Positions 1-9,297 are shown, numbered from the stretch's first letter. The stretch is 64,000 nucleotides of DNA from Streptomyces sp. NBC_01689 (GCF_036250675.1 NZ_CP109592.1:8928001-8992000); one strand, 5' to 3'. The notes: a model not told the origin generated them from the letters alone. Translations and numbers: made by a program.

Positions 1-768
1 ATCGTCCACGACGAGGTGCCGGCCGCGCTGGTCAAGGACGCCCACGGCACGCGTCTGCTGGCCGCCGGCGCGCAGGGCCCCTCCGTCGTCTCCAGCCTCG
101 CCACGGCCGCCACCAAGGCGGTCGGCCACCCGGTCCCCGTGAGCGATGTGCGCCCGCTGGCGGCCGGGGACGCACGGGGCCTCTCGGCCTTCTACGCCTC
201 GTTCGGCGTCGTCCTCGCGGGCTTCCTCTTCGCCGTCTCCTCCTACCAGATCGCCCCGCGCCTGCCGCTCGCGGCCCGGTCGGCGTCGATGCTGGTCTTC
301 GCCGCCGCCTCCGGTGTGACGGTGGCCCTCATCGCGCACTCCGGGTTCGGCGCGCTGCCCGCCTCCTTCCTGACCGTGGCCGTCGTGGTGGGGCTGCTCG
401 CGTGGGCGACCGCCGCCGCCACCGGAGTCCTGCTGCGGCTCTTCGGGCCGCTCGGCATGCCGGTCGCCTCCGTACTGCTGCTCATCCTGGGCAACGCCAC
501 CTCCGGAGGCATCCTGCCCGCCACCTATCTGCCCGCCTGGCTCTCCCCGCTGGCCGAGCTCCTGGCGCCATCGGCCGCGATCCGCGCGCTGCGCGACGCC
601 GCGTACTTCGACAACGCGCACCTCACCGGGTCGCTGTGCGCGCTGATCGGCTGGGTCGTGGGCTGCCTGGCCCTCCAGTACCTGCTGGACCGGCTCGCCG
701 CGCGCCGGGAGGACGCGCCGGCCGCCGTCGTGGTCGGAGCGCGGGCCGCCGCCCTGGCCGGCAACTGA
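1..768 (+). CDS. ABC-2/YhgE-Pip-type membrane protein, C-terminal part
   Basis: The reading frame is open from the first base, so the 5' part lies outside the window; the first in-window GTG (16) is probably internal. The visible 255 residues begin with a short extracellular-type stretch and continue with about six hydrophobic segments. The pattern of Gly-Asn-Ala-Thr-Ser-Gly-Gly, then Leu-Pro and an Ala-Leu-Arg segment, is typical of the C-terminal permease part of ABC-2 or YhgE/Pip/DUF3533 membrane proteins, where it precedes the last helix. Substrate unknown. It is transcribed toward the siderophore-binding protein gene and is followed by a hairpin, so it is probably not part of the siderophore locus. 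The family call rests on sequence feel only. Confidence 0.6.
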   Translation: MVHDEVPAALVKDAHGTRLLAAGAQGPSVVSSLATAATKAVGHPVPVSDVRPLAAGDARGLSAFYASFGVVLAGFLFAVSSYQIAPRLPLAARSASMLVFAAASGVTVALIAHSGFGALPASFLTVAVVVGLLAWATAAATGVLLRLFGPLGMPVASVLLLILGNATSGGILPATYLPAWLSPLAELLAPSAAIRALRDAAYFDNAHLTGSLCALIGWVVGCLALQYLLDRLAARREDAPAAVVVGARAAALAGN

Positions 769-782
769 GCCCGCGCGCCGAT

Positions 783-812
783 CTTCCCGTGGGTGCCTTC
801 ACCCGTGGGAAG
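783..812 (+). terminator. Hairpin after the ABC-2-type gene
   Basis: A 13-bp inverted repeat with two central mismatches and a CCTT loop lies 15 nt after the stop codon of the first gene. It separates two convergent genes and is a plausible terminator. There is no U-tract, as is usual in streptomycetes. Confidence 0.5.
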
Positions 813-887
813 CGGAAGGGGAAGCGGGAGCGGCCGGGGGCGGGAGCACGGGTCACCCGTCTTCCCGCCCCGGGTCAGGCCCCGGCC

Positions 888-935
888 CCGGTCACGCTCC
901 GGCCCCGGCCAGGCCCTGGCACCGGTCACGCTCCG
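888..935. repeat. Short direct repeat in convergent spacer
   Basis: The 14-mer CCGGTCACGCTCCG occurs at 888-901 and 922-935 inside a CCCCGG-rich imperfect duplication. No function is evident. Confidence 0.5.
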
Positions 936-969
936 ACGGCGGCCACGGTCCGCTACGGGCGCGGTGGGC

Positions 970-2028
970 TCAGGACGCCGGGGCGGGCACCTTCGTCGCC
1001 GGGTCGCCGTCCACGGCGGCGGCGAGCTGCGGCACCAGCCGTTCGAGCATGTACGGCAGGCTCAGGACCGTCACGAAGGAGACCGAGTTGCCGTAGTCGC
1101 TGGTCTCCTTGAGGTAGACCTCGCGGTGTTGACGGGCCACCTCGAGATCGCCGTACAGCGCGTCCTTGTGCAGCTTGGCCTCGTCCTTCGCGGGGTCGGA
1201 GGCGATCCACACGACGGCGTCGGTGTCCAGCAGGTCGGTGCGTTCCTTGCTGATGTTGGCACCGAACTCGTCACCGATGACCTTGTCCAGGTCGGTCGGC
1301 AGGGTGAAACCGAGGTCGGTCAGGACGCGCGAACGCGGGTCCTGGCTGCCGAAGACGAAGATGCCCTCGTACGGGGTCGCCACGACGCCGGTCGACCCGG
1401 CGAACTCCGGATTCTTCTCGGTCGCCGCCTTGAAGTCCTTCTCGACGCCGTCCACCAGGGACTTGGCCTTCGCCTCCTGGCCGAGCGCCTTGCCGATGAT
1501 CTCGGTCTGCTGCTGCCACGGGACCCCGAAGTCGTTGTACTCCTTCGGCTGGGCCACCACCGGGGCGAACTTCGACAGCGTCTCGTACTGCGTCTTGGTG
1601 AGACCGCCGTAGACCGCGAGGATCAGATCCGGACGGAGCGCCGCGATCTTCTCGGTCTGCGGGCCGGTACCGGTGTCCTTGAGCACGGTCGGCACCTTCG
1701 CGCCGCCCAGACCGGCGGCGGCCCAAGGCCCGATGGCGCCCTTGTAGCCGCCGAGCCACTCGGTGGTGCCGACGGGAACCTTGCCGAGGGCGAGGACGGA
1801 GTCCTGGTCGGTCAGACCGACCGTGACGATCCGCTGCGGTTCCGCCTTGACGGTGGTGCTGCCGTACTTGTGCGCGATGGTCACGGGGAAGGCCTTGTTC
1901 GCGGCCGTGGGCTTCTCGGGCCCGGCCCCCGAACTCCCTGAGGAGCCGCAGGCCGCGACGGTGACGAAGAGCATCAGTACGGAGGCGAGCGCCGCGGCGA
2001 GCCGTGTGCCTCTGAGAGAGCCGAGCAT
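970..2028 (-). CDS. Ferric-siderophore ABC transporter substrate-binding lipoprotein
   Basis: The 352-residue protein begins with a lipoprotein signal: Arg residues, a hydrophobic stretch and a lipobox ending Val-Ala-Ala-Cys with the lipid-bearing Cys at residue 27, followed by a Gly/Ser linker. The rest matches the periplasmic-binding fold of the FhuD/FepB class (PF01497), including the early PQRIVTVGLTDQD segment and the ALRPDLILA segment. It should capture the ferric siderophore outside the membrane and deliver it to the FecCD-type permeases at 10353-12498. The ATG start was chosen over upstream in-frame codons because it overlaps the stop of the preceding exporter gene (TGATG), which indicates translational coupling. 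It is the last gene of the operon controlled by the iron box at 5624. Confidence 0.9.
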   Translation of the reverse strand: MLGSLRGTRLAAALASVLMLFVTVAACGSSGSSGAGPEKPTAANKAFPVTIAHKYGSTTVKAEPQRIVTVGLTDQDSVLALGKVPVGTTEWLGGYKGAIGPWAAAGLGGAKVPTVLKDTGTGPQTEKIAALRPDLILAVYGGLTKTQYETLSKFAPVVAQPKEYNDFGVPWQQQTEIIGKALGQEAKAKSLVDGVEKDFKAATEKNPEFAGSTGVVATPYEGIFVFGSQDPRSRVLTDLGFTLPTDLDKVIGDEFGANISKERTDLLDTDAVVWIASDPAKDEAKLHKDALYGDLEVARQHREVYLKETSDYGNSVSFVTVLSLPYMLERLVPQLAAAVDGDPATKVPAPAS

Positions 2029-3905
2029 CAGTGGTCCTTCATGGTTGGGGCGGTGGCGGTGGCGGTGGCGGTGCGAGAGGGCTGGTCGGCCGGCGCGCGC
2101 GTGCCGGACCACGCCCGCCAGAGCGTGGCGTACGTCCCGTCCGCCGGGCACAGTTCGGCGTGGGTGCCGCTCTCCACGATCCGGCCGTCCTCCATGACGA
2201 CGATCCGGTCCGCGGCGGCGGCCTGGGTGAGGCGGTGGGCGACGACGAGGGCGGTGCGGCCCTCGACGGCCCGGGCGGCGGCCTTCTCCAGGAGCCGGGC
2301 ACCGGCGCTGCCGGCCTCGGCGGTTGCCTCGTCGAGGACGGCCACCGGAGGGTCGGCCAGCACCAGCCGGGCCAGGGCGAGTTGCTGGACCTGAGCGGGT
2401 GTCAGGCGGTGCCCGCCCTCGCCCACGACCGTGCCGAGCCCGTCGGGGAGCGTCTCGACCCAGTCGAGCGCGTCGACCACGGCCAGGGCCGTGCGCAGCT
2501 CGTCGTCGGAGGCCGCGGCCCGCGCCAGGCGCAGGTCCTCGGCGAGCGGCCCGGCGAAGACGTGCGTCTCCTGGGTGATCAGGGCGACCGGAAGACCGGT
2601 GGCGGACGCGGCGGGGCCGGCCGGCCGAACCGAGCCGGACGTCGGCCGGTGGACGCCGGCGATCAGTTTGGCGAGCGTGGTCTTGCCCGCCCCGCTCGGC
2701 CCGACCAGGGCCACCCGCTCCCCGGCCCGCAGCGTGAGGTGTATGTCGTGGAGCACGGGCCTGCCGGGCTCGTACGCGTGGTGGACGCCGTGCACGTCGA
2801 CCGTGCCGGAGGCCGGGGCCGGGGCAGGGTCCGGGGCCGCGTCGAGCGGAGCTCGGGCGGGGGTCCGGGAGTCCGGTGCCGCGGAGGGCTGTTCGGCCAC
2901 CCCGACCAGCCGGGCGAGCGCGGCGGCCGCCGACTGTGCGTCGTCGAGCAGGACCAGCGCGGAGTTCACTGGCGTGAACAGACTGTGGAAGTAGAGGGCC
3001 GCGGCCGTGGCGGTGCCGACGGAGACCGATCCGCCGCGCACCAGCAGGAATCCGGTGACCAGGACCGCGGCGAGGCCGGTGTATTCGGCGACATGCAGCC
3101 GGTTGTAGAACCGCAGTACCAGTTCCACCCCGCGCATCGTCAACTCGACCGCGGCCGAGGAGCGTTCGGTGACCCGGGCGGTGTGCTGGTCCTCCAGCCG
3201 GAAGGAGCGGACGGTGCTCGCGCCCGAGATGGTGTCCAGCAGTTGCTGCTGCTGCTCCCCGGTGACGATCCGCTGACGGGCGTACAGGGGAACGGCGTTG
3301 CGCACGTACCAGCGGGCGGTGTGTGCCTGGACGGGGACCGCGACCAGAGCGGCGAGCAGGAAGCGCCAGTCGAGCGTGGCCATCGCCCCGAGCGTGAGGA
3401 CGATGGCGAGCAGGGAGCGGGCCAGTTCGGGCAGGGCGGAGCGTACGGCCTCGCCGACCACCGAGACGTCGCGGGTGACACGGGCCGAGAGGTCGCCCGT
3501 CCCGGCCTTCTCGACCTGCTCCACCGGCAACCGGATGGCACGGTCCACGAACCGCTCGCGCAGCCGCGCCAGTACGGTCTCACCGAGCCGGGAGACCAGG
3601 GAGAGCCCGAGCGCGGTGGCGCCGCCCTGGGCGAGCGCGACCACGACCAGCAGCACGGCCGGGAGGGTGAGGTCCCCGGCCGGCCGGCGATCGGCGACCA
3701 CGTCCACCATGTGCCCCAGCAGTGGCTGGAGCAGCAGTCCGGCAGCGGTCGCGGCGACCATCGTGGCGAAGCCTCCGAGAGTCAGCCACCGCTGCTTTCC
3801 GACCAGTTCGCGGACGGCCGCGCGGGTCCGGGCCGGTGTCGCGGTGGGCAGCAGCGCACGGACGGTCATGGTCTCCTCACTCGGGTTCGCCGACGGGTCG
3901 CTCAT
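2028..3905 (-). CDS. ABC exporter half-transporter with intact Walker motifs
   Basis: The 625-residue protein has an N-terminal transmembrane domain of about six helices (roughly residues 40-310) and a C-terminal ATPase domain. The Walker A motif GPSGAGKTT (about residue 400), Walker B VAVLDEAT with the catalytic Glu (about 525) and the H-loop Val-Ala-His-Arg are intact. The signature motif is degenerate, LTPAQ in place of LSGGQ (about 502). Its start overlaps the stop of the upstream half-transporter by 4 nt, so the two are almost certainly a heterodimer. In siderophore loci such pairs either export the apo-siderophore or, as in IrtAB, import the loaded one; sequence alone does not decide. 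A Pro/Ala-rich linker of about 30 residues precedes the ATPase domain. Confidence 0.88.
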   Translation of the reverse strand: MSDPSANPSEETMTVRALLPTATPARTRAAVRELVGKQRWLTLGGFATMVAATAAGLLLQPLLGHMVDVVADRRPAGDLTLPAVLLVVVALAQGGATALGLSLVSRLGETVLARLRERFVDRAIRLPVEQVEKAGTGDLSARVTRDVSVVGEAVRSALPELARSLLAIVLTLGAMATLDWRFLLAALVAVPVQAHTARWYVRNAVPLYARQRIVTGEQQQQLLDTISGASTVRSFRLEDQHTARVTERSSAAVELTMRGVELVLRFYNRLHVAEYTGLAAVLVTGFLLVRGGSVSVGTATAAALYFHSLFTPVNSALVLLDDAQSAAAALARLVGVAEQPSAAPDSRTPARAPLDAAPDPAPAPASGTVDVHGVHHAYEPGRPVLHDIHLTLRAGERVALVGPSGAGKTTLAKLIAGVHRPTSGSVRPAGPAASATGLPVALITQETHVFAGPLAEDLRLARAAASDDELRTALAVVDALDWVETLPDGLGTVVGEGGHRLTPAQVQQLALARLVLADPPVAVLDEATAEAGSAGARLLEKAAARAVEGRTALVVAHRLTQAAAADRIVVMEDGRIVESGTHAELCPADGTYATLWRAWSGTRAPADQPSRTATATATAPTMKDH

Positions 3906-5593
3906 GCCAGCACCGCCGTCCGATAGGTCTCGTGGCGGCGTACCAGGTCGTCGTGCGGGGCCGTGTCGACGGCCCGGCCGGCGTGGATGAGCAGCACCCG
4001 GTCGGTGGCGGACAGCAGTGCGGGACTGGTCGTCAGGAGCACCGTGGTGCGGCCCTTGCGGATCTCGCGGATGCCCGTGGCGATCAGGGCCTCCGTCACC
4101 GCGTCGACCGCGGTGGTCGGTTCGTGGACCACGAGCACGGGCCGGTCCGCCGCCAACGCGCGTGCCAGCGCCACGCGTTGGCGCTGACCGCCGGAGAGCG
4201 AGCGGCCTCGCTCGCTGACCGCCGTGTCGGCGCCGTCGGGCAGCGTCCCGGTGACCTGGGCGACCCCGGCGGCGGCCATCGCCGGTTCCGGGTCGCGGGA
4301 ACCGGCCGCGGCGGTGACGTTCCCGTGGACGGTGCCCTCGAAGAGGTCCGCGTCGTGCTCGGCGACGAGGATCGCGGCGCGGATCTCGGCGGGGTCCAGA
4401 TCACGCAGGGGCACACCGTCCAGGTCGACCGACCCGGCGTCGGGGTCGGACTGCCGGGAGAGGCAGCGCAGCAGGTCGGCGGCGTCCGCCGGATCGGTGG
4501 CCACGACACCGAGCAGTTCGCCGGGGGCGATGTCGAGGTCCAGGTCGTGCAGCCCGCCGTGGCTGAGGGCCCGCAGTCGGACGGCGCCGCGCACCGGACG
4601 CGGCAGCGGGGAACCGCCCGCCGTGACCGCGGGAGCCGTGGCGAGCACCTCCGCGATCCGGGCGGCCGAGGCGCGGCCCTGAGCGAGCTCGGCGTTGACC
4701 CAGGCGAGGACTTCGAGGGGGCCGAGCAGGAACAGGGCGAGACCGACCGCCGAGACCAACTGGCCGAGTGTGATGCTGCCTTGAGCGGCGAGCCGGCCGC
4801 CGACCAGGGCGACGGCGGCGATCAGACAGCCGGTCAGCGCGAGCACCATCCCGCTCTGGAAGGCCTGTGCGCGAGCGGCGCGCAGGGTCGCGCGCAGCGA
4901 GTCGTCGCTGGTGGTGCGGTAGCGGGCGATGGCGGTCGACTCGCCGCCGATGCCCTTGAGGACACGCAGTCCGGTCACCAGGTCGGCGGCGACGGCCGAG
5001 GCGTGCGCCGCCCGTTCCTGCTCGGCCTCGCTGCGGGTCTCCAGCGGCTTGCTCAGCAGGTGTCCCAGCCACAGCAGTACGGGAGTGCCCAGGAGGACGA
5101 CCAGCCCGAGGGTGACCGAGGTGCGCAGCAGGACGACGGCGCAGGTGGCGATGCCGACCAGCGCCGAGATCCCGGACATCAGCGCCATGCTCAGGGCGCC
5201 GACCCGTCTGGCGTCCTCGGTCGCGATGTTGGCGAGGGCTCCGGGCAGCCGGCCCTCCTCGGCGCCGCCACCGGGATGCAGGACGCGTCGTACGAGGGCG
5301 ACGCGCAGGGTGTGTTCGGCCTGGACGGCGGCCAGTTCACCGGACCGGGCGCCGAACCGGAAGCTCAGGGCGAGACCCACGTAGACCACGGCGAGCACTC
5401 CGAGCCACAGGACGAGGGCGCCGGTGTCCGACCTCGTGACGGCGTGGTCGATCACGATGCCGATCAGCGCGGGTACCAGTGCCTCGCCGATCTGGTGTCC
5501 TGAGCCCAGGAGCGCGCTGAGCGCGACGCGCCCGCGCTGACCGCCGACGGACTCGCGCAGCACGTCGCGTCCCGACGGATACGAAGGACTCAT
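3902..5593 (-). CDS. ABC exporter half-transporter with degenerate Walker A
   Basis: This is the first gene of the iron-regulated minus-strand operon and encodes 563 residues: a six-helix membrane domain followed by an ATPase domain. The signature LSGGQRQRVALARAL (about residue 466) is perfect. The Walker A loop is replaced by an ATDPADAAD sequence with no GKT/S (about 368), Walker B reads LVVHEPT with His in place of the usual Asp, and the H-loop His is missing (Thr-Ser-Pro). It therefore cannot hydrolyse ATP alone and should complement the neighbour, which has the reverse pattern. The ATG start has a good ribosome site (GGAGGGG) and lies 30 nt downstream of an iron box. Confidence 0.88.
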   Translation of the reverse strand: MSPSYPSGRDVLRESVGGQRGRVALSALLGSGHQIGEALVPALIGIVIDHAVTRSDTGALVLWLGVLAVVYVGLALSFRFGARSGELAAVQAEHTLRVALVRRVLHPGGGAEEGRLPGALANIATEDARRVGALSMALMSGISALVGIATCAVVLLRTSVTLGLVVLLGTPVLLWLGHLLSKPLETRSEAEQERAAHASAVAADLVTGLRVLKGIGGESTAIARYRTTSDDSLRATLRAARAQAFQSGMVLALTGCLIAAVALVGGRLAAQGSITLGQLVSAVGLALFLLGPLEVLAWVNAELAQGRASAARIAEVLATAPAVTAGGSPLPRPVRGAVRLRALSHGGLHDLDLDIAPGELLGVVATDPADAADLLRCLSRQSDPDAGSVDLDGVPLRDLDPAEIRAAILVAEHDADLFEGTVHGNVTAAAGSRDPEPAMAAAGVAQVTGTLPDGADTAVSERGRSLSGGQRQRVALARALAADRPVLVVHEPTTAVDAVTEALIATGIREIRKGRTTVLLTTSPALLSATDRVLLIHAGRAVDTAPHDDLVRRHETYRTAVLA

Positions 5594-5623
5594 CCCACCC
5601 CTCCGGGACCTGGCGAAACAAAC

Positions 5624-5642
5624 TTAGGTGAGGCTACCTTAA
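5624..5642. promoter_or_regulatory. DtxR/IdeR-type iron box of the exporter/binding-protein operon
   Basis: The 19-mer TTAGGTGAGGCTACCTTAA matches the iron-box consensus TTAGGTTAGGCTAACCTAA at 16 of 19 positions by hand alignment. It lies just upstream of the start at 5593, where a bound Fe(II)-regulator would block transcription when iron is plentiful. Confidence 0.85.
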
Positions 5643-5720
5643 GTATGGCTGTCCGGTGCGGTATTGGGCGCGGAAGGGATCAACCCCCGGTGCCGGCCGC
5701 GTGCGCCGCCGGATGCCGAT

Positions 5721-5753
5721 CCGGTTCCTGCCCGGTTCCTGCCCGGTTCCCGT
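5721..5753. repeat. 11-bp tandem repeat
   Basis: Three consecutive copies of an 11-mer (CCGGTTCCTGC, the third copy ending CCCGT) lie in the spacer between the monooxygenase stop and the exporter promoter. No function is evident. Confidence 0.6.
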
Positions 5754-5825
5754 CCGGTTCGGCAGGACGGCACGCGGACGGCGCGCCGTCCCGTGTGCAT
5801 CAACGGAACTGACTCATAGGGAAGT

Positions 5826-7172
5826 TCACGTGCGGCCGGACGTCGTGGACGCCGTGTCGTCCGCGCGCCGGGTGAGCAGGGAGTCGAGGATCTCGCCGGA
5901 CCGTACGGCGGTGGTGGACAGCAGGGTCGAGGTCAGCCCGTGCGTGTGCTCCGTCGCGCCCTGCACATAGATGCCGGCCGTCACCTCGGGTGAGGACTCG
6001 GCCCGGTGGTCACGACCGACGAGCAGGGCGTCGTTGTGGTCCCGCAGACAGAGCTTCGCGGCCCTGCCCAGCAGCGCGTCCAGGTCTCTGGGGCGATAGC
6101 CGGTCGCGTGGACGAGCAGGTCGCAGGAGATCGCCTCACGTTCGCCGGTGGGGAGGTACTCGACCGTGACGTCCAGGCGGTCCTCCAGGGTGCGTACGTC
6201 CCGGATGCGGGAGACGTTGCGCAGCCGCAGGCGTTCGCGGCCCAGGACCTTCTCGCGGTACATGGTGGCGTACAGCGACTCGATCAGATCCATGTCGACC
6301 ACCGAGTAGTTGGTGCTCCGGTGGTAGTCGACCAGCGACTGTTTCACCTCGGGCGCCGACCGGAAGTAGACGTCGACCGCGTCGGGGTCGAAGATCCGGT
6401 TGGCGAAGGGGCTGTCGTCGGCGGGGGTGTACCCGTACTTGGCGAAGACCGCGCAGATCTCCGTCTCGGGGAACGAGCGGTGCAGGAAGTCGACCACCTC
6501 GGCTCCGCTCTGTCCCGCGCCGAGCACCAGGATGCGGCCGACCGGGGTGCCGGAGCCGGTCAACCGCGCGACACGCGGCACCAGTTCGCTGTTGTGCCAG
6601 ATGCGGTCCGACAGGGCGGTGTCCGGCGGCAGACGGGGTTCCAGGCCGACCGCCACCGAGATGTTGCGGGCCCTGCGGGTGCGGGTGCGCTCCGGTGCGC
6701 CGGGCACGCGACTGGTCACGTCGAACCAGCGGACCTCGCCGTCGTCCGAGGTCACCGGCTCGACGGAGACGACCTCGGCGTCGTACTCGGCGAGATGCGC
6801 GAGCCGGGCCGCCGCCCACTCGAAGTACTCGTGGAACTCGATCCGCAACGGGAAGAGCGTCTTCGCGTTGAGGAAGTCCACCAGCCTGCCGCGTTCCCGC
6901 AGGAAGCACAGGAAGGTGAAGTCGCTGGTGGGGTTGCGCATCGTGGCCAGGTCCTTGAGGAAGGAGACCTGCATCGTCGCGTCGTCGATCAGCATTCCGC
7001 GGTGCCAGCCGAAGGAGGGCTGTCGTTCCAGGAACCTCGCGTGGAGCCGGTCCTCGGGGGCGGCTCGGGCGTTGTGCTCCTCGACGGCTATGGCCAGTGC
7101 GAGGTTCGACGGTCCGAAACCGATACCGAGCAGGTCATGGATGGCGTCAGGTTCGTCGTGCAGTGCGTTCAC
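5826..7172 (-). CDS. L-ornithine N5-monooxygenase (SidA/PvdA/CchB family)
   Basis: This FAD- and NADPH-dependent enzyme hydroxylates the delta-amino group of ornithine and so makes the precursor of the hydroxamate ligands. The 448-residue protein shows the N-terminal FAD motif GIGFGPSNLALA (about residue 17), the NADPH motif GAGQSGAEV (about 214) and the family ATGYRP motif (about 358); the length fits the family. A GTG at 7196 is also in frame, but the GTG at 7172 was chosen because AAGGGAAGG lies at the right distance upstream and the protein then begins just before the FAD motif. It diverges from the formyltransferase gene over a shared iron box. Three ornithine-type adenylation pockets in the NRPS give it its likely customers. 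Confidence 0.93.
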   Translation of the reverse strand: MNALHDEPDAIHDLLGIGFGPSNLALAIAVEEHNARAAPEDRLHARFLERQPSFGWHRGMLIDDATMQVSFLKDLATMRNPTSDFTFLCFLRERGRLVDFLNAKTLFPLRIEFHEYFEWAAARLAHLAEYDAEVVSVEPVTSDDGEVRWFDVTSRVPGAPERTRTRRARNISVAVGLEPRLPPDTALSDRIWHNSELVPRVARLTGSGTPVGRILVLGAGQSGAEVVDFLHRSFPETEICAVFAKYGYTPADDSPFANRIFDPDAVDVYFRSAPEVKQSLVDYHRSTNYSVVDMDLIESLYATMYREKVLGRERLRLRNVSRIRDVRTLEDRLDVTVEYLPTGEREAISCDLLVHATGYRPRDLDALLGRAAKLCLRDHNDALLVGRDHRAESSPEVTAGIYVQGATEHTHGLTSTLLSTTAVRSGEILDSLLTRRADDTASTTSGRT

Positions 7173-7209
7173 CGCAACTTCCCTTCCCTTGGGCACCCCT
7201 GATGGTAAA

Positions 7210-7228
7210 TAAGGTTAGCCTTACCTTG
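7210..7228. promoter_or_regulatory. DtxR/IdeR-type iron box between divergent monooxygenase and formyltransferase genes
   Basis: TAAGGTTAGCCTTACCTTG is a near-palindrome built on AAGGT/ACCTT half sites and matches the iron-box consensus at about 14 of 19 positions. It lies 29 nt before the formyltransferase start and 37 nt before the monooxygenase start, so one site could control both genes. Confidence 0.82.
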
Positions 7229-7257
7229 CAATGGTGGTCTCGAAGAGAGGATCGACT

Positions 7258-8205
7258 ATGCGGGTCGTCATGTTCGGCTATCAGACCTGGGGGCATCGCA
7301 CGCTTCAGGCTCTGCTGGAGTCCGACCACGAGGTGGTGCTGGCGGTGACCCACCCCGGGAGCGAGCACGCCTACGAGAAGATCTGGGACGACTCCGTGGC
7401 CGACCTCGCCGAGAAGCACGGCATCCGGGTGCTCCTGCGCAACCGGCCCGACGACCCCGAACTCCTCGCCGCACTGCGGGAATCCGCGCCGGACATCATC
7501 GTCGCCAACAACTGGCGGACCGTCCTGCCCCCGGAGGTCTTCGAACTCCCCCCGCACGGCACGCTCAACATCCACGACTCGCTGCTGCCGGCCTACGCGG
7601 GCTTCTCACCCCTCATCTGGGCGCTCATCAACGGAGAGCGGGAGGTCGGCGTCACCGCGCACCGGATGAACGCCGAACTGGACGCGGGCGACATCCTGTT
7701 GCAACGGGCGGTGCCGGTCGGCGCGACCGACACCGTCACCGATCTGTTCCACCGCACCGTCGACCTGATCCCGCCGGTGGTGACCGAGTCCCTCGACCTG
7801 ATCGCCTCCGGCCGCGCGCGGTGGATACCGCAGGACCGCAGCCGCGCGAGCTTCTTCCACAAGCGGTCCCCCGAGGACAGCAGGATCGACTGGAGCTGGC
7901 CCGCCGAGGACCTCGAACGCCTGGTGCGCGCCCAGTCCGACCCCTATCCCAACGCCTTCACCCACCATCGCGGCGCACGCCTCCGCATCGTCGACGCCTC
8001 GGTGTCGCAGGGGTGCTACGGGGGCACCCCGGGACGGATCTTCATCCGCGAGGGGGACGGCATCGTCGTCGTGGCCGGTGCCGGGGCGAGGACCGGCCGG
8101 CTGCGCGGGCTGCTGGTCCGGCGGGTCCGCACCGAGGACGGTGCCGAGCACGCGGCGACCGACTACTTCCGGACCATGGGCGGCTACCTCACCGCCCGCC
8201 CGTGA
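7258..8205 (+). CDS. N5-hydroxyornithine formyltransferase (CchA-like)
   Basis: The 315-residue protein belongs to the methionyl-tRNA formyltransferase fold, which transfers a formyl group from N10-formyl-tetrahydrofolate. The hallmark segment [15 protein letters not shown] (about residues 103-117) carries the catalytic His and the SLLPxxxG loop, and the C-terminal part (about 200-300) fits the family's small beta-barrel domain. Next to an ornithine N-hydroxylase it should make N5-formyl-N5-hydroxyornithine, a complete hydroxamate, as in coelichelin-type pathways. The ATG at 7258 was preferred over the GTG at 7231 because GAGAGG lies upstream at good spacing and the protein then starts with MRVVMFGYQ, the usual first strand. 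The next gene starts on its stop codon (GTGA). Confidence 0.9.
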   Translation: MRVVMFGYQTWGHRTLQALLESDHEVVLAVTHPGSEHAYEKIWDDSVADLAEKHGIRVLLRNRPDDPELLAALRESAPDIIVANNWRTVLPPEVFELPPHGTLNIHDSLLPAYAGFSPLIWALINGEREVGVTAHRMNAELDAGDILLQRAVPVGATDTVTDLFHRTVDLIPPVVTESLDLIASGRARWIPQDRSRASFFHKRSPEDSRIDWSWPAEDLERLVRAQSDPYPNAFTHHRGARLRIVDASVSQGCYGGTPGRIFIREGDGIVVVAGAGARTGRLRGLLVRRVRTEDGAEHAATDYFRTMGGYLTARP

Positions 8206-9076
8206 GCGGCGCCTCCGCACCGGCCGTCCGGCTCCCGTCGCTGGGGCCGCTGCGCGGCCGGACCGTGGTCGTCAAGTACGGCGGCCACGCCATGACCGAC
8301 GGGCCGCTGCGGCGCGCCTTCGCCCAGGACGTCCTCACTCTGCGGCGCGCCGGAGTCGGGACGGTCGTGGTGCACGGCGGCGGGCCGCAGATCGGCGCCC
8401 ATCCGGACCGGCTCGGCCTCCGGTCCGAGTTCCTGAACGGACTGCGCGTCACCACGCCGGAGACCATGGACGTGGTACGGATGGTGCTCTCCGGCAAGGT
8501 CCAGAAGGAACTGGTCGGGCTGCTCAACGAGGACGGTCCCCACGCCGTCGGGCTCAGCGGGGAGGACGCGCGTACCCTCACCGCCGTCAAGCGGTACGCC
8601 GAGGTGGCCGGTGAACGCGTGGACATCGGACTCGTCGGGGACGTGGCCCGGGTGAACACACCGCGGTCCTCGGCATCCTGCTGGAACACGGCCACATCCC
8701 GGTGGTCTCCTCGGTGGGCCGGGGCGAGGACGGCCAGGTCTACAACGTCAACGCGGACACCGCGGCCGGTGCGGTCGCCGCGGCGCTCGGGGCCCACGCG
8801 CTGGTCGTGCTGACCGACGTGCCCGGCCTGTACCCGGACTGGCCGACGAGCGACCGGGTCGTCGACCGCATCACCGCGGGGGAGTTGGAGGTGCTGCTCC
8901 CCGGGCTGGGCGGCGGCATGGTACCGAAGATGGAGGCGTGGCTGCGGGCCGTCCGGTCCGGGGTGACGGCGGCCCGGGTGCTCGACGGCCGCACCCCGCA
9001 CGCCCTCCTCGACGGGCTGACGGGCGCCGCGGGATCCCCCGGCACGGTGGTCCTGCCGGACGACGGCGCGGTGTAG
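8202..9076 (+). pseudogene. Acetylglutamate kinase-like gene with a frameshift
   Basis: The GTG start overlaps the formyltransferase stop by 4 nt. The first reading frame encodes the N-terminal half of an N-acetylglutamate kinase (ArgB) fold with the KYGGHAM and [10 protein letters not shown] substrate and ATP loops, up to [10 protein letters not shown]. After the AC repeat at 8656-8661 the family sequence continues in another frame ([18 protein letters not shown], then [12 protein letters not shown] and LTDVPGLY) to the stop at 9076. Removing two bases (8658-8659) restores one continuous protein of about 290 residues of normal ArgB length. The role in the cluster would be to raise ornithine supply. 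It may be a real inactivating mutation or a sequencing error; both halves look well preserved, which favours a recent event or an error. Confidence 0.85.
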
Positions 9077-9113
9077 GCGATCAGGACTCGTACAACTGGA
9101 GTCTCCTGTAGCC

Positions 9114-9140
9114 GAGTTCGAGTTCGAGTTCGAGTTCGAG
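9114..9140. repeat. (GAGTTC)4.5 hexanucleotide repeat
   Basis: Four and a half exact copies of GAGTTC lie between the convergent ArgB-like and ATPase genes. It looks like a slippage-prone microsatellite. Confidence 0.9.
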
Positions 9141-9297
9141 GACGTCCGTCCGAACGGGTTGTCCGTCCGGGTCCGTCCGCACGGAGCGGGTCCGGCGGGG
9201 CGGCCGCGCGGGGGGTCTCGCGTGCGGCCGCCCGGGACGCGTCGCCGCTCCCGCCGCGCCGGACTGCCGGGCCGGTCAGGCCGCCGCCATGGTGCCC

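Noticed and set aside
9114..9140. CRISPR-like repeat
   Set aside because: Units are only 6 bp with no spacers; it is a simple tandem repeat.
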